Positions 1 through 5,648 of a stretch of DNA of 5,648 nt are shown piece by piece. A program made the translations under genes and the position numbers. The first letter of the stretch is position 1. Every line of letters starts with the position of its first letter. The stretch covers positions 1-5,648 of the forward strand of contig JAJXTL010000173.1 in assembly GCA_021783855.1 (NCBI GenBank). Reading direction: 5' to 3'. The notes under the pieces are model-generated. The model searched no databases. It saw nothing but the letters and a program-made list of their open reading frames with translations, and was not told the origin of the DNA. This DNA comes from Pseudomonadota bacterium. Lineage in GTDB: Bacteria; Pseudomonadota; Gammaproteobacteria; Burkholderiales; Gallionellaceae.

Positions 1-171
1 TCAGTCGTTATAGCAGCATTGGCACTGCCTTTTACACCATTTGCGGCGCGCTTGGGATTCGTTGTCCCGCCGCCTCTGTTCTTCCTGATTCTGCCAGTAA
101 TGGTGCTGTGCTATCTTGTGGCCGTGGAATTCGTGAAGCGATATTTTTATAGGCATTTTTATGTGGGCTAA
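1..171 (+). CDS. C-terminal end of a P-type ATPase, probably Mg2+-importing (MgtA/MgtB type); 5' partial
   Basis: An open frame enters at the left edge and ends at TAA (169-171), leaving 56 residues. They contain a hydrophobic stretch followed by LPFTPFAARLGF, a PPPLFF turn, a second membrane helix (about residues 27-43), and a basic tail (VKRYFYRHF). This helix, LPF-loop, PPL-turn, helix and KR-tail pattern is what I know from the last two membrane helices of MgtA/MgtB-type magnesium-importing P-type ATPases (cation ATPase C-terminal domain). Those proteins use ATP hydrolysis to bring Mg2+ across the inner membrane. None of the diagnostic cytoplasmic motifs (DKTGT, TGES, GDGxND) lies in the window, so the substrate is inferred from tail resemblance alone. 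Another type II/III P-ATPase is possible. No terminator follows the stop. Confidence 0.72.
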   Translation, partial: SVVIAALALPFTPFAARLGFVVPPPLFFLILPVMVLCYLVAVEFVKRYFYRHFYVG

Positions 172-242
172 AATCACAACGTCCGCTTTTAACATGCAAT
201 AATGCAATGCGAGCTAACAATAACGGCTAGTCGAAACCCTAT

Positions 243-593
243 ATGACCAAGAAAGTGGCAATCTTGCTTGCATTCGTCATGTTAGCCATTGTTGCATGGG
301 GGATGTTTTTTGAGACGGGGTCAATCAGCATCATTGTCAACGGCCATGAAATTGCACGGCCATTCAATGGTGCAATTGGAGCGGCAGGACTGATCATCAG
401 TATGATCGCTTTGTTTTGTGCGGCTATTTTCCTGCTTTTCGTGTTTGCCGGGATCGGTATTTTTATCTTGGGCGGCATCATCGTTGCCGGTCTCATCTTG
501 GCGGGATTGTCATTCCCCTTTTTGCTTGTTTTTCTTTTTCCATTGGCCCTTGTCTGGGTCTTTATTGCGCTCACGCGGAAAACCACGATATAA
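243..593 (+). CDS. Small four-helix integral membrane protein, function unknown
   Basis: This 116-residue protein is very hydrophobic. I see likely membrane helices near residues 5-22, 44-66, 68-88 and 91-111, with a short charged start (MTKK) and a basic end (TRKTTI). Between helices 1 and 2 is a polar loop (about 24-42) reading SISIIVNGHEIARPFNG, the only part that looks like a specific, possibly conserved, surface. The ATG at 243 is the first possible start, because an in-frame TAG lies at 228-230. No good Shine-Dalgarno sequence precedes it. I do not recognise the family. It follows the P-type ATPase by 71 bp on the same strand, which may be coincidence or may suggest a membrane accessory role. 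It converges with the minus-strand fusion gene, 11 bp away. The coding call rests on length, uninterrupted helix pattern and sensible composition. Confidence 0.72.
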   Translation: MTKKVAILLAFVMLAIVAWGMFFETGSISIIVNGHEIARPFNGAIGAAGLIISMIALFCAAIFLLFVFAGIGIFILGGIIVAGLILAGLSFPFLLVFLFPLALVWVFIALTRKTTI

Positions 594-604
594 AAGTTCA
601 GTGT

Positions 605-2926
605 CTAGTAGAGCAAATACCGGGCTCGCTGAGCAGTGAATTCGTCGATCCTGTCCTGCCATTGCAACGCGATGATCTTCGGATCCTTAGCATCGATAAT
701 AGCCTGCAAAACACTGCGCGAACCTACCATGCCCAAAATTTCCTGAATATGAAATTGCGCAGGGTAAAGCTGATGAAGCGCGCTTGCTATTTCTATACCC
801 AGCAACGGCGAATCCAGCGCATGGCGATCAATCAGCAGGATGCGCACGCCATGACAGGGTTGGTTCTTGTAACGGTTGGCAACCGGCGTGAAATCCACAG
901 GTATGAAAAACACGCCTGCAATTTTGCGGGTGTTCAAGTAACTGGCAAGCATTTTGCCATCGATCCACGGTGCGCCAAGCAGCTCGAAAGGAGTGTCGGT
1001 GCCGCGCCCGACGCTCAAGTTTGCGCCTTCCACCAGAGCCGTGCCGGGATATAACGCGGTTTCAGTGAGTGTGCGCAGATTGGGGGATGGACTGACCCAC
1101 TTCAAGCCGGTGTCATCGTACCAGTCGCGTCGCGCGTAGCCGTGCATTTTGATGACATGAAGCTTCGCACCGATGCCGGCGTTGAACAACATGGCCAGTT
1201 CGCCTATGGTCATGCCGTGTCTCACCGGGAGTGGAAAATAAGAAGTGAAAGATGTCATGTCTGCATCGAGTACCGGCCCTTGCACAATGTCCGCCGCAAT
1301 AGGATTGGGGCGGTCGAGAACAAAAAAATCGATGTTGTGCTGCGCTGCAGTTTCCATGGCATAAGCCATGGTTGTGGCGTATGTGTAGAAGCGCACACCG
1401 ACATCCTGTATATCGAACACCAGAGCGTCGAGTCCCTTGAGCATGTCGTCTGTCGGGCGTTTGACGTCCCCATACAGGCTGTATATCGGCAGCCCTGTCG
1501 GTGCGTCCGAGTTTGATGCAATCTTTTCATCCAGATTGCCGCTGATGCCATGTTCCGGGCTGAAGATCGCAGCGAGTTTTACATCAGGCGCGTTATGCAA
1601 CAGATCGACGATGCGATGACCCCATGCATCGACGCCGGTCTGATTGGTGATGACGCCTACACGCATGCCTTTCAAGGGGGCGAAATCTTCAGCCTCCAGA
1701 ACATCCAGTCCCGTTAAGATTTTAGCGACAGGATGGATTTCAGGATGCGCAGTTGCAAATTTGTAATAAGGAGTTAACGCAGGTCGGGCAGCGAGTACCC
1801 GCTCAGACGATTCAGGGGGAAGCGCATCTGAGACGATCGCCAATACGCCTCTGCGCAAAGGGCTGGCATCCCCCTTGCCATAGGGATGCACCCGGTTGCT
1901 CAGCACGATGACGAAGGTCTTGCTGACAGGATCAATCCACAGCATCGTACCTGTGTATCCGTAGTGACCATAGGAACCTACGGCAGGAAGCTGATCCCGA
2001 TTGGGTGCGAATGGCGCCCCAAGATCCCAGCCCAGCCCCCGCAATCTTGCATCGCCTGGTGGTGACTGAGGGATGGTCATTTCTTCCACGGAGCGGAGGC
2101 TTAAAATTCGAGCCCCGTGCAAGCGCCCGCCTTTTAGCATCATCTGGGCAAAACGGGCCAGATCGCCGGCAGTGGAAAACAGCCCTGCGTGACCTGAAAT
2201 GCCGCCCATGCGATAGGCTGTCGGGTCGTGCACCTTGCCCCAGCGCAACTTGCCGTCTATGTATTCTGTGGGCGCGATGTCATCGTGCTTCGCCGGTTTA
2301 AAGCCTGTGTGTTTCATCCCCAATGGACGAAAGATGTGTCTGGCGCAATAGACATTTAGCGATGTGCCTGAAACACGCCTGACCAGCTCTCCCAATATTT
2401 CGAAATTGATGTCGCTGTAGAGGTAATCCTTCCCGGGAGGTGAAACGGGTTTTTCAGCAACGATATGTTTCATTGCACCTCGATAGCCTGTCCAGTTTGA
2501 ATCAAGATCAGAGCGCAGGCCGGAATAATGTGTCAGCAACTGTCGGATGGTGATGCCGCCTTTGCCATTTTTGGCGAACTGCGGCCAGTATTTTGCAACA
2601 GGCGCGTCGATGTGGATTTTTCGCCGTTCGACAAGCTGCATGATGGCGGTCGTTGTTGCAATTACTTTGGTCAACGACGCCAAATCGAAACGGGTATTGA
2701 TCGTCATCGCTAGCGGATCGGGTTGCAGTGCACGCATGCCATAAGCTTCCCGATAAAGAATTTTTGTTCTGTTGCCGACCAGCACGACAGCTCCTGGGAT
2801 ATGTCCAGACTGAATTTCCATATCGGCAAGTTCGGCAATGGGCGACAGCCCCGCTGGGTTGAGCATGTCCTCTGCACTTGCCCCAAGCGCGATAAACAAC
2901 GACAGCAGTGTGGCCAGTATCTTCAC
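605..2926 (-). CDS. Secreted fusion of an AmiE-like beta-lactamase-fold hydrolase and a NamZ-like exo-N-acetylmuramidase (DUF1343/GH171)
   Basis: The 773-residue protein begins with a signal peptide (cleavage likely after GASA, residue 18). Residues about 28-365 are a class C beta-lactamase-like serine hydrolase: S84-L-T-K87 (SxxK), Y170-S-D172 (the YxN position) and H321-Y-G323 (the KTG/HTG position). The GGISGHAGLFSTAG block at 241-254 is typical of the AmiE-like subgroup, which cleaves peptide from MurNAc. Residues about 404-770 are a full DUF1343/NamZ domain: PEHG 457-460, SLYG 483-486, FDIQDVGVRFYTY 504-516, LDRPNP 537-542, RHGMTIGELA 569-578, PSPN 613-616, YPGT 626-629 and GRGTDTPFE 640-648. 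NamZ releases terminal MurNAc from murein glycans. The start is GTG, overlapping the upstream stop by 4 nt (GTGA) with no clear ribosome site, so translation is probably coupled. Domain identities are strong; the exact substrate is inferred. Confidence 0.9.
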   Translation of the reverse strand: MKILATLLSLFIALGASAEDMLNPAGLSPIAELADMEIQSGHIPGAVVLVGNRTKILYREAYGMRALQPDPLAMTINTRFDLASLTKVIATTTAIMQLVERRKIHIDAPVAKYWPQFAKNGKGGITIRQLLTHYSGLRSDLDSNWTGYRGAMKHIVAEKPVSPPGKDYLYSDINFEILGELVRRVSGTSLNVYCARHIFRPLGMKHTGFKPAKHDDIAPTEYIDGKLRWGKVHDPTAYRMGGISGHAGLFSTAGDLARFAQMMLKGGRLHGARILSLRSVEEMTIPQSPPGDARLRGLGWDLGAPFAPNRDQLPAVGSYGHYGYTGTMLWIDPVSKTFVIVLSNRVHPYGKGDASPLRRGVLAIVSDALPPESSERVLAARPALTPYYKFATAHPEIHPVAKILTGLDVLEAEDFAPLKGMRVGVITNQTGVDAWGHRIVDLLHNAPDVKLAAIFSPEHGISGNLDEKIASNSDAPTGLPIYSLYGDVKRPTDDMLKGLDALVFDIQDVGVRFYTYATTMAYAMETAAQHNIDFFVLDRPNPIAADIVQGPVLDADMTSFTSYFPLPVRHGMTIGELAMLFNAGIGAKLHVIKMHGYARRDWYDDTGLKWVSPSPNLRTLTETALYPGTALVEGANLSVGRGTDTPFELLGAPWIDGKMLASYLNTRKIAGVFFIPVDFTPVANRYKNQPCHGVRILLIDRHALDSPLLGIEIASALHQLYPAQFHIQEILGMVGSRSVLQAIIDAKDPKIIALQWQDRIDEFTAQRARYLLY

Positions 2927-4221
2927 TTTGTTTCAGGAATAGTCGGGTTTCTTGGCTGCATGCCTTCACGGCTATAAATATTGTGCGGATTCCACAGCAT
3001 CCATCCATCGCTGCCCAAGCTTTCTGCTGCATCAATCTGTGCGCGGATTTGCTCGCCCCGGAAGGGTGTTTTGTCAAAGGCGTAATCGCGGAATGCCTGG
3101 AGCCATGGCCTGAAGCGTATTCCCGGCAGCTTTGTGCGCTGCTTTGCCTTTTCAAGGGAAAAGTAGACGATTTCGCGCGGGTGGTGAACAGGATCAGGGT
3201 AACCGGGAATGCCAAACTGAAAGCCCGAAGGGTAAAGCATGGGTGATATGTAATCCAGAACATCTGGCAGGTTTTCCAGTTTCTGACCTATGTAAGTGTC
3301 ATTGGTATTCCACGTCACATAACCAAAGATGTCCGCTGAAAGAAATACGTTATAGGGGATGAGCCTTTTTCGCGCATCATTCAGAAAGCCTGAAATGGCA
3401 CCGATCCGGTTGTCTTCCGTGTTCGGCATTGAGTAAATAAGTCCTGGCGAATCGGGAAACCTGACATAGTCGAACTGAATTTCATCAAAGCCGGCGCGGG
3501 CTGCTTCAACCGCCAGATCAATGTTGTAGTCCCATACTGTTTTGCTGAATGGATTGCTCCATGCCAGTCCCTCCCTGTCTTTCCAGATTGCTCCCTCAGC
3601 AGTTCTGACGGCAAGATCGGGCTTTGCCATGACCAGCGGATCGTCCTTGAAAACAACGAGCCTTGCAATGAGATAGATACCCTTTTCATGAAGATTGTCC
3701 ACCAATGAATTGATGTCCTTGATGGTGATTATTTTTTGCGCGCCGATCTCTTCTGCAAGGGGCGTAGCGCTCCTGAATGCAACCCTGCCCATGTCATCTT
3801 TCAGGTCTATCACCAGGGAGTTGAGTTCGGTGTCATGAATGAGATCCAGTGCCGATTCACGCAGCTGCTTATTGCCGATGCCAAACAGTGAAAGATAGAG
3901 TGCCTTGGGTGTGAACGGATCCAATGCAATCGGCGTGGCATCGTTCAGGGCGTTTGTTTTTACTTCGCGGCGCTTGTGCTCGTACGCCCGGATGCCTATC
4001 GAGTCGCCATTGCCTTCAATTTGAAATTTTCCGGCAGCGTCTGTGCGCACAACTTTTTCACCCAGCGTGACAAAAGCGTCATCGATGGGTTTGTTGCTTG
4101 AGGCATCGATGATTGTGCCGTTATAGCTGGCTGCAACTGCAGAATTAAGCGAAGCTGAAAGAATGAACAAAACAAGAAAAATATGTCGGAAAATTTTCAC
4201 GGCGTGTTGTTCAGATGTCAT
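2923..4221 (-). CDS. Secreted putative glycoside hydrolase (DUF4015-like TIM barrel) with N-terminal carboxypeptidase-regulatory-like domain
   Basis: The product is 432 residues. A hydrophobic signal (about 10-30, ending AVAA) is followed by a small beta domain at about 32-101 with the pattern of carboxypeptidase regulatory-like modules (GTIIDASSNKPIDDAFVTL, then TDAAGKF). Residues about 107-420 match the putative glycosyl hydrolase family DUF4015 (PF13200) as I know it: ALYLSLFGIG at the first strand, NSLVIDLKDDMG 134-145, a FDEIQFDYVRFP strand 245-256 with acidic residues suited to catalysis, LSADIFGY 294-301, ISPMLYPSGF 325-334, and GWMLWNP near the end. The reaction is not established. 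ATG 4221 overlaps the deacetylase stop by 4 nt (ATGA). A GTG seven codons in (4198-4200) would give a shorter, more typical signal peptide and is a real alternative. Neither has a clear Shine-Dalgarno site. Confidence 0.85.
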   Translation of the reverse strand: MTSEQHAVKIFRHIFLVLFILSASLNSAVAASYNGTIIDASSNKPIDDAFVTLGEKVVRTDAAGKFQIEGNGDSIGIRAYEHKRREVKTNALNDATPIALDPFTPKALYLSLFGIGNKQLRESALDLIHDTELNSLVIDLKDDMGRVAFRSATPLAEEIGAQKIITIKDINSLVDNLHEKGIYLIARLVVFKDDPLVMAKPDLAVRTAEGAIWKDREGLAWSNPFSKTVWDYNIDLAVEAARAGFDEIQFDYVRFPDSPGLIYSMPNTEDNRIGAISGFLNDARKRLIPYNVFLSADIFGYVTWNTNDTYIGQKLENLPDVLDYISPMLYPSGFQFGIPGYPDPVHHPREIVYFSLEKAKQRTKLPGIRFRPWLQAFRDYAFDKTPFRGEQIRAQIDAAESLGSDGWMLWNPHNIYSREGMQPRNPTIPETK

Positions 4222-4994
4222 GGCGATGAGAGCAGTTTTGTAAATACGCCACCTTGCACTTGGCCGTTAATCAGAAATCTTGGCAAAGCCATCAAGTTGT
4301 CGGCGCGTTTGGCTGAGCGCCTTTCAAGTGTGAAGCCGGCGATATAACCAGCCTGCTTGGCATTATTGATCAGATCGTCATCATAAATGCCAAATGGCCA
4401 GGCAAGCATATCGACATGAATATTCAGTCTCCGTTCCAGCACTTCTTTTGATTTACTCATTTGCATGCGGACAAACTTTTTATATTCGTTTGCGTCAAGG
4501 CGCATTTTTTCTTTCTTGAAATTGGGGTGCCAGTAAGTGTGCGACTGTATGCTGACGAGACCGCTATCTTGCATCTTTCGCAGCTGTTGCCAGGTCATGG
4601 CATAGTTCGCATTGGATATGGCGGAGGGATAGATGAACAATGTGACCGGGATTCGGTAGTGCATGATAAGCGGAAACATGTCGGTAAAAACTGATTTGTG
4701 TCCATCATCTGCGGTGATGACGACAGATCGTGCGGGCGGAGGTGGCGCATCGCCCGCCAGATAGTCTGTCAGGCGTCGCAAAGGGATAACGCTGTAACCA
4801 TTTGTCCTCAGGTATTCAAGGTGAGATGCAAAAACCGATGTTTTGACGGTCATTGAATCCGCGACCACTGGCCCGAATCGATGGTAAACCAGAATGGAAA
4901 CAGCATTATTTGATTCAGCGCCAAATGAAAATCCAACTGGCTGGGCGAGCAGCAATGACAGCAGGAACAAGCATGCTTGCCAGATTTTTTTCAT
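4218..4994 (-). CDS. Secreted polysaccharide deacetylase (NodB homology, carbohydrate esterase family 4)
   Basis: This 258-residue protein has an N-terminal signal peptide (KK, then a hydrophobic run to about residue 25) and one NodB domain. Visible motifs are ILVYHRF (34-40), the motif-1 equivalent T-A-D96-D97-G98 (expected catalytic base and metal ligand), motif 2 S-H152-T-Y-W-H156 (metal ligands), motif 3 W199-P-F-G202, and a late LPR (237-239). Such enzymes remove N- or O-acetyl groups from amino-sugar polymers (chitin oligomers, peptidoglycan, PNAG) using a divalent metal. The order and wording of the motifs recall the deacetylase half of PgaB more than peptidoglycan deacetylases such as PgdA, but this is judgement by eye. 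It is the first gene of a three-gene minus-strand unit. ATG 4994 is the only start that keeps the whole signal peptide; the sequence before it lacks a good ribosome site. Confidence 0.9.
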   Translation of the reverse strand: MKKIWQACLFLLSLLLAQPVGFSFGAESNNAVSILVYHRFGPVVADSMTVKTSVFASHLEYLRTNGYSVIPLRRLTDYLAGDAPPPPARSVVITADDGHKSVFTDMFPLIMHYRIPVTLFIYPSAISNANYAMTWQQLRKMQDSGLVSIQSHTYWHPNFKKEKMRLDANEYKKFVRMQMSKSKEVLERRLNIHVDMLAWPFGIYDDDLINNAKQAGYIAGFTLERRSAKRADNLMALPRFLINGQVQGGVFTKLLSSP

Positions 4995-5077
4995 GTCAGG
5001 CCAGTCTATTGTATTGTGGCTCGTACTTTCATGAACCGCCCATCCAGATTGAGCAAATGCGAAGGAGATGTTGGCAG

Positions 5078-5648
5078 TTATTGTACCCAGGCTAGAACTA
5101 AAGGGTCGTTTCTTGGCGTGGCATTAGTCTCACCATTGGGCACGCCCAGGATGATCGGCACAACCGCGCTAAATTCAGCCGGAATGCCGAGCTTATCCTT
5201 GATCTGTAGTGTGTTTATCGCGGCTACAGCAGAGCCGATGACGCAGCTGCCTAATCCCAAAGCGCAAGCTGCAAGCATCAGATTTTCAGCGGCCAGCCAG
5301 CAGTCTGCTTCAACGAACGTGCCGGATGGCTTGGTGCAGATGACAATGAGCGTGCCTGCGTCATGAAATATATTGAAATCCGGGTTGGCGAACGTATCAG
5401 AGGCATGCGTGCTTGTCTGGTGGGAACGATGCAATCTTTCAATAAAAAGCGGTTTGGCAAGATCGGATATCTGTTTCAGAACTGGTCTGTTTTGTACCAC
5501 GACGAATGCCCAGGATTCTTCATGCATAGCAGTCGGCGCGCGCACAGCCGCTTCCAGCAGCGTTTTAATGGTGCCGCGGTCAACTTCATTCGGCGCGTAG
5601 GAACGCACGGAATGCCGCGCAAGAATGGTTTCGAATATGTTTATTGAG
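5078..5648 (-). CDS. Nitroreductase-family FMN oxidoreductase; N-terminus beyond the window edge
   Basis: The frame ends at TAA (5078-5080) and is open to the right edge, giving about 189 residues. A GTG at 5606-5608 could be called as start, but the codons before it read INIFETILARHS and run directly into VRSYAPNEV. That is the standard nitroreductase N-terminus, so the true start lies just outside. Other family features are APTAMHEESWAFVVV (FMN-binding region), DAGTLIVICTKP, the helix ADCWLAAENLMLAACALGLG followed by SCVIG, and LGIPAEFSAVVPIILGVPNG near the end. The family reduces nitro compounds, quinones or flavin-linked substrates with NAD(P)H in the cytoplasm; no specific substrate can be named. 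It reads towards the deacetylase gene with an 83-bp gap and no visible terminator, so read-through into the operon is possible, but the functions look unrelated. Confidence 0.88.
   Translation of the reverse strand, partial: SINIFETILARHSVRSYAPNEVDRGTIKTLLEAAVRAPTAMHEESWAFVVVQNRPVLKQISDLAKPLFIERLHRSHQTSTHASDTFANPDFNIFHDAGTLIVICTKPSGTFVEADCWLAAENLMLAACALGLGSCVIGSAVAAINTLQIKDKLGIPAEFSAVVPIILGVPNGETNATPRNDPLVLAWVQ

Noticed and set aside
172..242. Gap between the ATPase and the small membrane protein, examined for a promoter, terminator or Mg2+-responsive leader.
   Set aside because: AACAAT (216-221) resembles a -10 but has no suitably spaced -35, and I found no stable hairpin or recognisable leader in 71 bp.
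624..634. Short hairpin GCTC-GCT-GAGC near the end of the fusion gene, considered as a terminator for the convergent genes.
   Set aside because: The stem is only 4 bp, it lies inside coding sequence, and no T run follows on either strand.
416..1054. A 212-residue plus-strand open frame crossing the convergent junction.
   Set aside because: It overlaps the small membrane protein in another frame and then runs antisense to the NamZ domain. Composition is not protein-like and there is no motif.
2508..3263. A 251-residue open frame on the minus strand, overlapping two genes in another frame.
   Set aside because: Its translation is rich in Cys, Arg and His with no domain pattern. It is a shadow of the fusion and hydrolase genes, which have strong family motifs.
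4994..5035. Possible minus-strand sigma-70 promoter before the deacetylase: TTCATG (5030-5035), 16-bp spacer, TACAAT (5008-5013).
   Set aside because: The -10 is good (5 of 6) but the -35 matches only 3 of 6, and the predicted start site would leave a leader of only about 7 nt. Not enough to annotate.
5060..5070. GAAGGAGATG on the plus strand, looking like a ribosome site and start codon.
   Set aside because: The Shine-Dalgarno-like bases abut the ATG with no spacing, and it lies antisense in the gap downstream of the nitroreductase with no convincing plus-strand protein.

Overview
The window looks like chromosomal DNA from a Gram-negative bacterium, most likely a betaproteobacterium. Base composition is roughly balanced. 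The secreted proteins carry ordinary Sec signal peptides, and the deacetylase and its barrel-enzyme neighbour resemble, from memory, a gene pair seen in that class. The taxonomic call is inference only. I see no rRNA, tRNA, CRISPR array, insertion sequence or obvious transfer signature.

Layout. At the left edge, on the plus strand, are the last 56 codons of a membrane P-type ATPase of the Mg2+-importing (MgtA/MgtB) type (1-171). After 71 bp comes a small four-helix membrane protein of unknown function (243-593, plus). Its end converges, with an 11-bp gap, on a three-gene minus-strand operon read from 4994 to 605. In transcription order this encodes a secreted NodB-type polysaccharide deacetylase, a secreted putative glycoside hydrolase (DUF4015-like TIM barrel with a small N-terminal beta domain), and a secreted two-domain protein. 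The last fuses an AmiE-like serine hydrolase of the beta-lactamase fold to a NamZ-type (DUF1343, GH171) exo-N-acetylmuramidase domain. Upstream on the same strand, 83 bp away, is a nitroreductase-family flavoprotein whose N-terminus runs off the right edge.

How the genes may work together. The three operon genes overlap by exactly 4 nt at both junctions (ATGA, then GTGA), and all three products have signal peptides. This suggests coupled translation and joint action outside the cytoplasm on an amino-sugar polymer. The fusion enzyme points to peptidoglycan fragments: its first half resembles the amidase that strips peptide from MurNAc, and its second half resembles the enzyme that releases terminal MurNAc. 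The deacetylase plus barrel hydrolase resembles a split form of the PgaB arrangement, in which one protein carries both a deacetylase and a hydrolase domain. Whether the substrate is murein, a PNAG-like exopolysaccharide, or both cannot be decided from sequence. The ATPase, small membrane protein and nitroreductase show no evident functional link to the operon.
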